This document shows positions 1-11,414 of a stretch of 64,000 bases of DNA, piece by piece. Every line of letters begins with the position of its first letter. Positions within the stretch are counted from its first letter, which is position 1. The notes under the pieces are model-generated. The model was given only the letters and a program-made list of their open reading frames with translations. It ran no database searches and was not told where the DNA came from. The stretch comes from Lineus longissimus (lineage: Eukaryota; Nemertea; Pilidiophora; Heteronemertea; Lineidae), in NCBI RefSeq assembly GCF_910592395.1, contig NC_088311.1, positions 10,542,501 through 10,606,500 of the forward strand, written 5' to 3'. The translations under genes and the position numbers were made by a program.

Positions 1-965
1 ATGAGGTCTACCATTGGCGTGGCCTGAATTTCGTTCCAACCTAAAAAAAAAATTATCAACTAAAATCTGACAACCTTTTTTTGAAATTCTCACATTCGCA
101 TTGCAACTTTTAATTTGGGTTTTCCAGGCAAACAAAATGTAAATATGCCAAGACTTTGCTTTATAGTTCTTGCAGAGTACTCCTTTCAGTGCCTTTCTTA
201 TCATTATCAATCTAGATTATGGGTAGTCTCTTTGATGTATATCGCCATCATACAATCAAACCACCTATCAAAATAAATCAATGGCTTGTATTGAAATAGG
301 GTTGGTATTGTTGAATTATGCTAAAATACACCCTAAAAAAGCGGTATTCAGGATCACACATCACTAGTTTTTGCTCTCTCAACAATATTTGCTGTGTTTC
401 CCACCAGCATTGAATTTTTAAGGGTGGGACGTCACAAGTGTCGAAATAAAATGTGCTTTCTGGGATGTTTTTTGCACCTAATACCACCAAAATATGCTCT
501 TAAATGCCCTAAAAACTAAGTAAAAGTAATTGCTCAAAATTTTTGTAAAGTCTGCAGATAAACGTTTATCAGCAGAAATGGGGCTACAATGCCTACATAA
601 CCCCTTTTCCTAGCCCCCCCCACACCCTTCCCCACACCCTTCCCCACTGGCAGGACCGAACCCTGATCAGGGCACCTTGATAAAGAAAGAATTCTGAATC
701 CCACTAGGAAAACAGATGATATATATATATATCTGTTTATTCCTGCTTTAGTTAGAAGACAACAAAATATGAGAACAAGGTGGTGTAACAACAAATAAAA
801 GTGCAACTAAAATATGTACAGATTGGTATCATATAGTTGGACGTCTGCCGCAGTGCGGTATTACAATGAGAGTCATATACTGTATGTTGAACAGATCATG
901 TAGATGATCACGCGTTGACCATCCAGCTTTCAGCTACAATTTTTTGCAATATCTTTTTGTCGGGG
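1..965. other. Non-coding, low-complexity patches
   Basis: No gene is supported here. The stretch is AT-rich, with a C-rich run near 614-655 (two CACACCCTTCCCC units) and a short AT dinucleotide run near 718-731. Short open frames show no recognisable domain. Confidence 0.4.
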
Positions 966-1262
966 TTATCCGGTCCATCTAGCTGCTGACCGAGCAGCAA
1001 TCATCCATTTCCAGAGAGCAGCGTTAACATATACATTACATTCGTTCTCCACACATTGCCAAAATAGTTCACGATTTGCACTGAAGTCAGGACAACAACA
1101 GAAGAAATTTATATGTGGGTCAGTGAAGGAATTAGAGCATCTGGGGCACTGTGCCAGCTCTGAGAGAATAGTAAGTGTGTTGGGTCTCGCAAGGAAAGCA
1201 AAATATCTCTTAATGCATGGATATTCTAAAGCTGCAAGCCAGATGAGTGAAGAATAGTCCAA
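966..1262 (-). pseudogene. C-terminal remnant of a non-LTR reverse transcriptase
   Basis: A 98-residue minus-strand open frame has the Cys/His-rich tail typical of many CR1/jockey-type LINE polymerases: CPRC, then DPHINFF and a CCC/Cys cluster, followed by an aromatic helix (FWQCVENE). No endonuclease or catalytic reverse transcriptase motif lies nearby on this strand, so it is read as a 5'-truncated retrotransposon relic. The family assignment rests on the zinc-knuckle-like spacing and is inference. It lies just before the duplicated block that starts at 1367. Confidence 0.5.
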
Positions 1263-1937
1263 TGATTTCTCAATTTTGAGAGTTCTGTCAAGTCCATTTT
1301 TTCAACAGTCTTCTGTGAAAACAATGTTCTCGTGATTGAGAATGGATATCTTAATCAGTTGTTTAAGCGTCTGGCCAGACGGCAATTCAGGTAAACAAAA
1401 TATTCCACTGCTTATGAAATTTTCAAGAATGTGACGGAGACCATATCTATCTAATGTAGCACATAAGAGAGGGATGAAACCTAGTTGAGCGTTGTTTTCC
1501 CCTTGACACAGTGAGTTGTAGCGAATTATGGTGATGATGTCATTAGTTGAAGGAAATGGCTTCAGAAATGGAGGTCCTGATGTTCATACAGAACGTGTAC
1601 ATGTACATCAGCCACATTACACTCACAGTTCAAGTTGACACATACCTTTGCAAATACTCTTGCACTTGGGTGGCACTTTGGGGCTTTCACATACTAAACT
1701 GCAATTTCGGCATTTTCCTATTACGTGATACTGCCCTTCAGGACAGTCTGGATCTGAAAATATAAAGTGGGACTTTCATCAATAAACATCTGAAATGTAT
1801 CCAGACAGCTTCATCTGATCTCTTTCCTACCATTGTCAATTTAACTACGGATCATTTCGCTAAAATGTTTACCGTTGACTCAGTTTTCACTGTTCTCTCC
1901 AAATGGCATCGAAAGGTAATTTGTAGTGTAAGCCTAT

Positions 1938-2349
1938 CACTGTGGACTACCGGACGAGGGTAATTGCAATTACCCTCGTCAAAATGGCCGACTGGACCCG
2001 CCACATTCGGTAAGTTTCCCCCGATTTTCTCCCATTTAGAGTTCTTCGAATGACCTCAAAAGTAGTCAGGATGTTCAAAAAAGTGAATCCACTGCCTTTG
2101 CGTAATTTTTCGCTGACGCCAAGAAAATAACCTGCAAAGTTCAAGTCCCGAGACGTGGGTAAGTGAATTATTCACATTACCCAACGTCTTTCATCGACAT
2201 CCAATTTTTTTTTAAATCCTGACTACTTTTGAGTCATTCGAAGAACTCGAAATGGGAGAAAATCGACGGAAACTTACCGAATGTGGCGGGTCCGGTCGGC
2301 CATTTTGACGAGGGTAATTGCAGTTACCCTCGTCCGGTAGTCCACAGTG
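1938..2349. mobile_element. MITE-like element, about 130-bp terminal inverted repeats (copy 1)
   Basis: The element begins CACTGTGGACTACCGG and ends with its complement CCGGTAGTCCACAGTG. The inverted match extends about 130 bp inward on each side, leaving a short unique centre. CTAT flanks both ends (1934-1937 and 2350-2353), a possible 4-bp target duplication. Inside the left arm, 1953-1980 is a perfect 28-bp palindrome (GACGAGGGTAATTG plus complement). It has no coding capacity. The DNA transposon family is not recognised. Confidence 0.75.
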
Positions 2350-3245
2350 CTATGTTGTCTATCAGATGTTGGCCAAGGTTACTGCTCAGAGAATACTAGT
2401 CACTTGAAGATGGCCAAATTAGCCCCGCTCCTCCTGCCTATAGTCCCCCTTTAAGCACTGTTTCTAGAGTCCAAATGAGAACCTTTATATGAAAGATTTT
2501 TCCACACCAGAACTCTAAATCCACAAAATGCTAGAAGAATTACTCGGAGGACATTGTCACCTTTGGTTTGCATGGCCACCGAACAATATCTTGTCAGATT
2601 TTTTTGCTTTTGATAAGAGTTCTGGTGTTCCTAAGATTGACAAAGTTTCACCCAAAAAAGATCTAATTCAAAAGCGTCTGGCCAGGTGGCAATTCAGGTA
2701 AACAAAATATTCCACTGCTTATCAAATTTTCAAGAATGTGACGGAGACCATATCTATCTAATGTAGCGTATAAGTAAGGAATGAAACCTATTTGAGCATT
2801 GTTTTCCCCTTGACACAGTGAGTTGTAGCGAATTATGATGATGATGTCATTAGTCGTAGGAAATTGGCTTCAGAAATGGAGGTCCTGATGTTCATACAGT
2901 ACGTGTACATGTACATCAGCCACATCACACTCACAGTTCAAGTTGACACATACCTTTGCAAATACTCTTGCACTTGGGTGGCACTTTGGGGCTTTCACAT
3001 ACTAAACTGCAATTTCGGCATTTTCCTATTACGTGATACTGCCCTTCAGGACAGTCTGGATCTGAAAATATAAAGTGGGACTTTCATCAATAAACATCTG
3101 AAATGTATCTAGACAGCTTCATCTGATATCTTTCCTACCATTGTCAATTTAACTACGGATCATTTCGCTAAAATGTTTACCGTTGACTCAGTTTTCACTG
3201 TTCTCTCCAAATGGCATCGAAAGGTAATTTGTAGTGTAAGCCTAT

Positions 3246-3659
3246 CACTGTGGACTACCGGACGAGGGTAATTGCAATTACCCTCGTCAAAATGGCCGAC
3301 TGGACCCGCCACATTCGGTAAGTTTCCCCCGATTTTCTCCCATTTAGAGTTCTTCGAATGACCTCAAAAGTAGTCAGGATGTTCAAAAAAGTGAATCCAC
3401 TGCCTTTGCGTAATTTTTCGCTGACGCCAAGAAAATAACCTGCAAAGTTCAAGTCCCGAGACGTGGGTAAGTGAATTATTCACTTTACCCAACGTCTTTC
3501 ATCGACATCCAATTTTTTTTAACATCCTGACTACTTCTGGAGGTCATTCGAAGAACTCGAAATGGGGGAAAATCGACGGAAACTTACCGAATGTGGCGGG
3601 TCCGGTCGGCCATTTTGACGAGGGTAATTGCAGTTACCCTCATCCGGTAGGCCACAGTG
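3246..3659. mobile_element. MITE-like element (copy 2, carried by the duplication)
   Basis: This is the same element as at 1938-2349, in the same place within the second 1.3-kb unit, so it was copied by the duplication and not inserted independently. A solo right arm of the same element (about 4602-4679) heads a third, partial copy of the block. Confidence 0.75.
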
Positions 3660-4326
3660 CTATGTTGTCTATCAGATGTTGGCCAAGGCTACTGCTCAGA
3701 GAATACTAGTCACTTGAAGATGGCCAAATTAGCCCTGCTCCTCCTGCCTATAGTCCCCTTTAAGCACTGTTTCTAGAGTCCAAATGAGAACCTTTGTATG
3801 AAAGATTTTTCCAAAGCAACACCAGAACTCAAAATCCACAAAATGCTAGAACTATTACTCGGAGGACATTGCCACCTTTGGTTTGCATGGCCACCGAACA
3901 ATATCTTGTCAAATTTTTTTGCTTTTGATAAGAGTTCTGGTGTTCCTATAAAGATTGACAAAGTTTCACCCAAAAAAGATCTAATTCAAAAGTACGAACA
4001 AAATAATGGTTTCATTGAAACAAAAATTAACTTACTTAATGCAGTTGCAGCAAATGTTAATAACATGTACACCATAAGCAAATGGCAGAAATATATATGT
4101 CCACTCATTATCACTGTCTTCGCAGAATGTGAGGCATCTCTTCAGAATCGGAAAATATCAATGAAGGCCTACATGTGGCACTGATTATTTTGCAATAACC
4201 AAATGGGAATGGTCACTTCCGGTATGACTAATCCTCTGCTCAACCTACCCACTATATGTGTCCATGTATATGAAGTGATTTATTGGCAGACGTTCAAGTG
4301 ACTTGTGATAGCATCTTTATATGAAT

Positions 4327-6325
4327 GCTTTGATTTTTGGCACACATTTGCACAATGTCCAGTCGCCATCATCTGTGAACAATTCACTTTCACCTGAAGC
4401 TCGTTCTTTAACTCTCGATATATACCGGGTCAAGACCAACCCGACTTAAAATTGATTAGTGATGCCAATCTGTGTCAAAATGCCGAGAAAAACATGTTAG
4501 AATCAAGTTAGATCGACCTGCCGTTGGGTGATTATTTCTCAACATTATCCAAGGGAACTGATGTGGAGAAAATTGGCCAAATATATAGGACACCTTTCGG
4601 CTCACCGAATGTGGCGGGTCCGGTCAGTCATTTTGACGAGGGTAATTGCAATTACCCTCATCCGGTAGTCCACAGTGCTATGTTGTCTATCAGATGTTGG
4701 CCAGGGCTACTGCTCAGAGAATACTAGTCACTTGAAGATGGCCAAATTAGCCCTGCTCCTCCTGCCTATAGTCCCCCTTTAAGCACCGTTTCTAGAGTCC
4801 AAATGAGAACCTTTATATGAAAGATTTTTCCTATCAAAGCAACACTAGAACTCAAAATCCACAAAATGCTAGAACTATTACTCGGAGGACATTGCCACCT
4901 TTGGTTTGCATGGCCACCGAACAATATCTTGTCAGATTTTTTTGCTTTTGATAAGAGTTCTGGTGTTCCTAAGATTGACAAAGTTTCACCCAAAAATGAT
5001 CTAATTCAAAAGTACGAACAAATGGTTTCATTGAAACAAAAATTAACTTACTTAATGCAGTTGCAGCAAATGTTAATAACATGTACACCATAAGCAAATG
5101 GCAGAAATATATATGTCCGCTCCGCACAATGCGAGGCATCTCGTCAGAATCGAAAATATCAATGAACATTTTGAACGATTATTTCACAATCAAATGGGAT
5201 GGTCACTTCCTGTATGACTTATTGGCAGACTTTCAAGTGACTTGTGATAGCATCGGTATATCAATGCTGTGGGCGTTGAAGATATAGTCACAAACTCAGT
5301 CGATTTTCACAAACGTCTTAGACCATTATTCTTGATCTCATTGATAAGAACAATACGGTTTTCTGCAAATACAAAAGGGTACAAACTTTGAATCACCTGA
5401 ACAATCAGTGATGGTACATCAGACCAACTTGTTTAACAGAATAAAAATCTCTGTGAATCTAATAAACTACAAACTATTAATGACACCCTGTAAGATGTCG
5501 CCACCTGATGTTAACCATGCGAACTAACAGCAAATTTTTGGCATGACTGGTGTAACTATTCCAATTCACCCTTGTTTAGTCTTGAGAACAGAACATAGAC
5601 AACTGACCAATTTACAAATGGTATAAAACATCTTTAAGTAGTAGGAGAAATAATCTACTAAACTGAAACCCGTACAGAGCGGCGGCAAAACCTTGCCAAA
5701 GTTGAGGGTGTCCAAAATGACCCGAAGACATGATGATGAAATGCACAAGGAAGATGTGCCCTGTTTAGAAATCCCTTTTACACTGAATTAATACATATTG
5801 CACAGTTAATAACTTACGGAATGCTGTGATGACCCTCTCCTCCCACAAGTGATGTAATCTATTGTTTATAAATCATCATAACATTGATATAATTGAAGAA
5901 ACTTAAGAAGCTTTCCAACATAGTCTTGGGTGGAAGTTGTACAAATTACCGCTAAAAAACGCGTGGTAGAGAAAACCTACAGAACTTTCTGGGGACCTGA
6001 TGTAAAAACTGTCCCAAAAAAAACGCAAATTCCAAAATCACACAGCGATACGCGACAAATGCTTTGATTTTTGGACACAGTTCCACAATGTCCAGTCTCC
6101 ATCATCTGTGAACAATTCACTTTCACCTGAATTTGTTCCTTAACTCTCGATATATACCGGGTCAAGACCAACCCGACTTAAAATTGATTAGTGATGCCAA
6201 TCTGACTCTGTGTCAAAATGCCGAGAAAAACATGTTAGAATCAAGTTAGATCGACCTGCCGTTGGGTGATTATATTTCTCAACGATATCCAAGGGAACTG
6301 ATGTGGAAAAATTGGCCAAATATAC
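4327..6325. repeat. Further partial copies of local duplications
   Basis: Two relations are visible. First, 4327-4590 matches 6062-6325 (shared GCTTTGATTTTTGG start, AATTCACTTTCACCTGAA, ATATATACCGGGTCAAGACC and TTAGATCGACCTGCCGTTGG). Second, 4602-5110 is a third copy of the right half of the 1.3-kb block, starting inside the inverted-repeat element and extending beyond the end of copy 2. No gene is supported between these, although an open frame starting KMLELLLGGHCHLWFAWPP recurs in the three copies. Confidence 0.75.
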
Positions 6326-6599
6326 AGGACACTTTGAAAAAAATATTCCAGACAGCTAGACTGCAGCTAGTGTGCTTCCCAGGCATAACACGGGGAGAGT
6401 GTGTTCAAGCCCCGGTCAGGACCAATGTTTTAAAAACATTTTTGAGGGGGTTCAGTATTTTCTTTGTTTTCACAGGAACATTTTTCTTTTGAAAAAGAGT
6501 GGCATGATGGTGTAGCCAAGGGTTAAAGCTACAGCTTGACTTAATTCCACAAAATGACTGTTTTATGATTTTTTAACTGAAAATGGAAAAAAATGTCAA

Positions 6600-7300
6600 A
6601 ACCCTGCAATAGGGAAAGGGTTAACCACTAAGGCTATGAACTTGAATCTTTGTAAACATGACAGACACTTCTAGTCAGAGGATCTCCAAAACAGAATTTT
6701 TGTTAAGCCTGGTTCTTAACTTGGCCAACAGGCCAGAGTCGTGTTTTGGTGATTGAGAGACCCATTATGATCTTGCAGTCGCTACCAAAATTTATATGTG
6801 TAATGATGAACCATTTACTCACATGATAAGGAAGCTTTATTTGATTCCAATACCAGATGCGTGAGAAAAACGATTTGAGTAAACCCTCCCCCGTGCACCA
6901 ATTTTGGTCAACTAAAATACAAGTTCTAAACTGGCCAGTAAGATATTATTTTTTGTAAATATATTGAAAGCATATTCCTGTCATAGTCAGGTTCTATAGA
7001 TTTGGTGTGGTATCCAACAGAGATTGAAGACGTAATCCAATTTTACCCATCACAGCCATCTTTTTACCACAGCTTGACATTTTAGTACGCCCTCTTTGAC
7101 TGAGCCAAACTTCCAGGTGAGAATAACGTACATGTCTCTGCCCACCAGTGCACCAAAACTTAAAATGTGTGATATCTCGCCCATTCATGGATACGTTTTC
7201 AGAAAGTTGTTATGGCAGGTTCTCCTGGCAAGGATATATCACATGTCCTCTGACATCATCCACAAGACCGTAATATCTACTGACAACCTTCAGTGAGGGC
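6600..7300 (+). repeat. Diverged unit of the ~300-bp dispersed repeat
   Basis: The stretch shares the phrases of the arrays at 10.4-11.4 kb and 59.5-60.8 kb: TTAACCACTAAGGCTATGAACTTG, CTTGGCCAACAGG, GTGTGATATCTCGCC and GGTTCTCCTGGCAAGGATATATCACATG. It is less complete and interrupted. It has no coding potential. Confidence 0.55.
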
Positions 7301-7556
7301 ACATTGTAAATCTGACTACTGAGTAGATGCCTTGCTGGAATAGTGTTTTAAAACCTGATTCCCTTTGTCTTCGTGGGCACGCACATTCTTCGAATTCTTC
7401 TTCTTCATGACTTTCTATGTCATTGGCAATGCCACACAAGTCTTGTCTCCCTTCGCACAATTCTCTTGTATCAACTGATTTAAAATTTCAGGAATTTTTT
7501 AGAAAATCACTTACATCCCTGCACAGACATACTAGATTTTTCTCTTCAAATTTCAG

Positions 7557-8788
7557 TGCCATATTTACCTGTCAGGACGGAAGCACCTATTCTTGTGACC
7601 TTGTACCGGTCACCTTGACCTTTAATGACCTTTTCCAACCGTTCCCGTCACCGCCTACAAATCATGGCAGGTTGTTTGAAGAACTCTGGGAACATATTGA
7701 GTCGAAGTCACGTCAGAAGTGAGTATGATCTTCACGTTTTCATTTTTTTTAGATTGAATTGAGATCTAGGCATCAACTTGGAAAGCTTGTTAGCTATATG
7801 AACAGTACTGGGCCATTGTAATGTAACTAGGAGGGAATACGGGTATGTTTAACGATTTGCAATACAGGGTTCGTCCATCATAATGTGAGAATTTAAATGA
7901 AAATGTTTTCTCCATTTCAGTGACAGTGACAGTGTTCTCTCCATCTGTCGTCTGCTTCTTAACAAGGCCCAGATGGAGAAAATCAGCGGCAGCAAACTCG
8001 GACCATTCCTGATAGAATCCTCTGAACAGGGTGAGAAAACTTGATCAAACTTTGCTTATTTCGGTGACGACTTTCATGGGATGAATGCTGCTTGGCTCAG
8101 TTATATACTGCTTAAAACTTATCAGGTTGTAACAATGAGAGAGTGCCGTCCCATTTTCATGAGAGTGGTCGGTAGACATGGTAGAACGCAGTCAATAATT
8201 TTAGAAACCATACATAATCTTCATTGTTATAAATAACAAAAACAAATATCACATTTCAATGTAGTTATAGGTGTTTTAGATTTCAAATTGACACCTTATT
8301 ATCGATATTGGTTGTCCGAGGTGCATGACACTGTCATTTTGCCTAAAAATGTCCAATAAGCACTTCACATTTGGCCTACATTACACCTCGACCATCTCGG
8401 TGTTTGGTGAGATAACCAATACCTCCAGTTCGGTATCAGTTCCTTGATCAGTTTGTTGGGATTGAGCCCAATCTATCTGTTCCTTGTTCTTCACAAGTTG
8501 AGCTCAGGTGATGCAATGTTACTTGATACGCTAGAGGGCCTTGCATACACCTATGATTGTACAGTGCAGCAAAGTGCCTCGACCTACTGCTTATAATGTC
8601 ATGATTGATTTTCAGATTATCTCCGTTTGGGCATCTTCCTGCCGCCGCGCTACTCGTTACTCCTCAAGGTGATCTTCCCAGCCGATGACAACACCTTCTC
8701 GCTCGTCAACGTCGCCACAGATAACTGGAAAATCTTGCCAGATGTGCAAAACTTTTTGAAAAGTCTTGAGGAAATCACAATAATATGA
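7557..8788 (+). CDS. Last three coding exons of an unrecognised gene
   Basis: Exons are 7557-7718, 7921-8030 and 8616-8788 (TGA at 8786-8788). Every junction keeps one frame. Acceptors are polypyrimidine-CAG (TCTCTTCAAATTTCAG, TTTCTCCATTTCAG, GATTGATTTTCAG) and donors are GTGAGT and GTGAGA. The joined part is about 148 residues. It has a hydrophobic beta-rich middle (DLVPVTLTFNDLF), a Leu-rich helix (SVLSICRLLLNKAQ), then YLRLGIFLPPRYSLLLKVIFP and a C-terminal helix (LPDVQNFLKSLEEI). The LPPRY...LLKVIFP strand pattern reminds me of RWD/UEV-like folds, but I do not recognise the family, so that is only a suggestion. The 5' exons were not found. An ATG lies in frame upstream of 7557, but the strong acceptor argues that the exon starts at 7557. 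Confidence 0.62.
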
Positions 8789-8927
8789 ATATTTTCAATC
8801 AGAATCTTCGTTGGATTTTTCTGTGGACAGATTATCATTTCTCAGAGGAATCAAGGTGCTACTGCCGCAGATAGTAGGACGATCTTGCTGTCCATTAAGA
8901 ACTAATGATTAAAAATCTGTGAATATA

Positions 8928-9708
8928 CAGTACAACCTCTCTATTGCGGACACCCATGGGACTGGGCCCAGGTGTCCGCAATAGAGAGGTTATGCCAAAT
9001 CGTCCGATAGGTGGATTTGAAGTTCCCGCCTTGCAGTTCTTGGTTTTTCCATGTGTCGACATCTAGCGTAGTAACTTTAAACCTGTTGGCTGATCGGTAT
9101 TTGCTTGTGATGTTGCGTTGAATGACGTGAGCTACTTTGGAACTCAGAGCGTGAATAATCTCTCCAGTAAAAGGTGCCCCTTTTATTGCAAAATCTCCTC
9201 GACATGTCATAATGTGTGAAAAAACACCATAGTTTCTGTCCATCAGCCACCCTGATTAATAATTAATTTTTTCTAATTTCTCTCCTAACGCATATTTGCC
9301 GCAACACCGACCAAACCGCGTGGATTTATGAGTGTCCGATGACACAATAGGCCTGTGTGATTAGTTGAAAAGATGAGTAAACAAATGCCGCGGCTTAATT
9401 AGGATACAAAAACACAATGCCATGGGGTAATTATGTTGATTAATTACGCAAATATCACACCTGTCGGGCCTACTTGACTCTCCAAGCGCACGCGGGAAAC
9501 CATTGTTTTTGCCTACTGTCCGTAATTGGGAGGGAATTGGACCAAAAATTGGCTATCGCCCTGTCCGCAATTCGGAATAAAGAGGTGTCCGTCGTACAGA
9601 GGTTTTTGTTATTGGAAATGACTTAGAAAAAAATCGGGACTGCACGAACATGTCCGTAATGCGGAGGTGTCCGCCTGGCAGAGGTGTCCGCAAGGGGAGG
9701 TTCTACTG
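8928..9708. mobile_element. Non-autonomous pogo/Tigger-type DNA transposon
   Basis: The 781-bp element starts CAGTACAACCTCTCTATTGC and ends in the near-complement GCAAGGGGAGGTTCTACTG, flanked by TA on both sides (8926-8927, 9709-9710). Termini beginning CAGT and containing AACCTC, with a TA duplication, are characteristic of pogo/Tigger elements of the Tc1/mariner superfamily. GTGTCCGCAA-like motifs recur inside (near 8975, 9585, 9670-9690). A 100-residue minus-strand open frame at 8941-9243 has no recognisable transposase motif, so the element is taken to be an internally deleted derivative. Confidence 0.75.
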
Positions 9709-9710
9709 TA

Positions 9711-10440
9711 TTCCCAACAGAATACAAGATTTCGAGGGTTTAGCGCTGATCTTGAAAGTTAGTCTTTGAACTTGGAATACCTGTCCGTTATATGAGCATA
9801 CCTGGTTTATGCAAGTCCAATATAGGCAGAGTTTACTCTATGGTGCATTGTAGAGCAGTTATCTTAATATCTGACTTGCTAAAAAGTTAATAAAAATATG
9901 AATTTAGTTTTCAATATTGTTGTACTGATTTATTGTGAGAATTTGACAATTCCAGTGTGTATACTGTAACAAGAAACACTTTATGATCTTTGTGGCCTGG
10001 CCTAATCTGCAAAATGTAACTTATATTACATGGGTATTTTTCTTCGAGAGAAAAAGTGTGATCGTAAGAGTTGGTGCTAAAGTGTTACAAAAATGAATAC
10101 AAAATATTAAGATTATTAAAAAGAATTTCCATGCCTTACAAAAATTTGTTTGTTTTCTTTATTCTGTTTGATTAATACTGGTTCCTTTCCACTTGATATA
10201 GTGTCCCTAACAAAATGTCCTGGAATTTTGATTCCAGGACGCTTTCTATTGTATGATCTCCATCACCCATCAAGAATTTTTTTTAGACATTTTGCCTTCA
10301 CTCATTGGCATTGCTGTAGGAAACTGCCTGTTTCGCCCTGAGAACAATTACAACCCCCATGGCAGGAGATGTCTAGGTCCTTCTACAACATCCACTAACA
10401 GATGGGCCCAAAGCCCATTTTTGGCTCACCGTAGGGGAGT
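9711..10440. other. Intergenic stretch, no gene seen
   Basis: AT-rich sequence between the pogo-type element and the 300-bp repeat array. It contains A/T runs and no frame with a recognisable domain. Confidence 0.35.
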
Positions 10441-11410
10441 CTATACAACACCGCAGTGTCCGTCGTATCCTATTTCTAAAACAGTGGCACGTTTCTTAAC
10501 CGCTTGGGCTATGGACTCAAAACTTTGTTTGCATGACCCCCTTGGTCAGATGACCTTTGACACCGAATTTCGGTCCGGTCTGATTCTTGACTTGGCCACT
10601 AGGGGGCCAAAACTGAAAACATAAATAGTGTGATATCTCACTTATTACTGATTAGTTTTTGGTAAAAATTTTATGGTAGATACTCTTAGCAAGGATACAT
10701 CACATATTTTACGGGTTTTTGATTTGACGTACTTGTCAAGGTCACAGAGGTCAAATGGCGTAAATTGGCCATTTGAGCGTAACTGTGGCACGTTTGTTAA
10801 CCCCTAAGGCTATGAACTTGAGACTTTGTACAAAGGACCCCCTAGGTCAGCTGGCCTCTGACCCTGAATTTCAGTCCGGTCTGATTCTCAACTTGGCCAC
10901 CAGGGGGCCAAAAGTGTGATATCTCGCTTATTAGTGATTCGTTTTCAATAACATTTTTATGGTAGGTTCTCCTAGCAAGGATACATCACATATCATATGA
11001 GTTTTTGATTTGACCTGCTTTTCAAGGTCACAGAGGTCAAATGACGTAAATTGGTCGTTTGAGTGTAAATATTGCACGTTTCTTAACCACTAAAGCTATG
11101 AACTTGAAATTTGGTACACATGACTCCCTACGTCAATAACTCCCTACGTCATGTAACCTCGGACACCGAATTTCGATCTGATCTGGTACTCAACTTGGCC
11201 ACCAGGAGGCCAAAATTAAAATAGGTAAAAAGTGCAATATCTCGTTTATTAGTGACTTGTTTTTGATGATATTCTTATGGTACTTACTCCAGCAACGATA
11301 CACCACATGTCATACCGACTTTGGTTTGTCCTATATACTATACATGTACAATGTTTCTTAACCTGGATGAATTCCAACGCACCAAATATCTATACGGTGA
11401 GTACAATGGC
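10441..11410 (+). repeat. Array of a ~300-bp dispersed repeat family
   Basis: Three successive units share GGCACGTTTCTTAACC, GGCTATGAACTTG, a GGTCCGATCTGATTC-like phrase, CTTGGCCACCAGGGGGCC, GTGATATCTC, CTAGCAAGGATACATCAC and AAGGTCACAGAGGTCAAATG. The array closes at about 11399-11425 with GAGTACAATGGCCCCTGGCC, which matches the close of the second array at 60818-60845. The period is about 290-300 bp. It is non-coding. I cannot assign the transposon class. Confidence 0.75.
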
Positions 11411-11414
11411 CCCT

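Larger units (their letters stand above)
1367..3983. repeat. Direct tandem duplication, unit about 1307 bp
   Basis: The sequence starting GCGTCTGGCCAG at 1367 restarts at 2674 and runs nearly base for base to about 3983. Both copies contain the same inverted-repeat element, the same ATG-led plus-strand frame near their end and the same flanking text. The second copy continues past the point where the first is cut by the duplication (TCTAATTCAAAAG), as expected for an unequal tandem duplication. Divergence is a few percent, mostly single-base changes. Confidence 0.85.

Noticed and set aside
10253-10624. 123-residue plus-strand frame
   Set aside because: Overlaps the start of the 300-bp repeat array and shares its text with non-coding units elsewhere.
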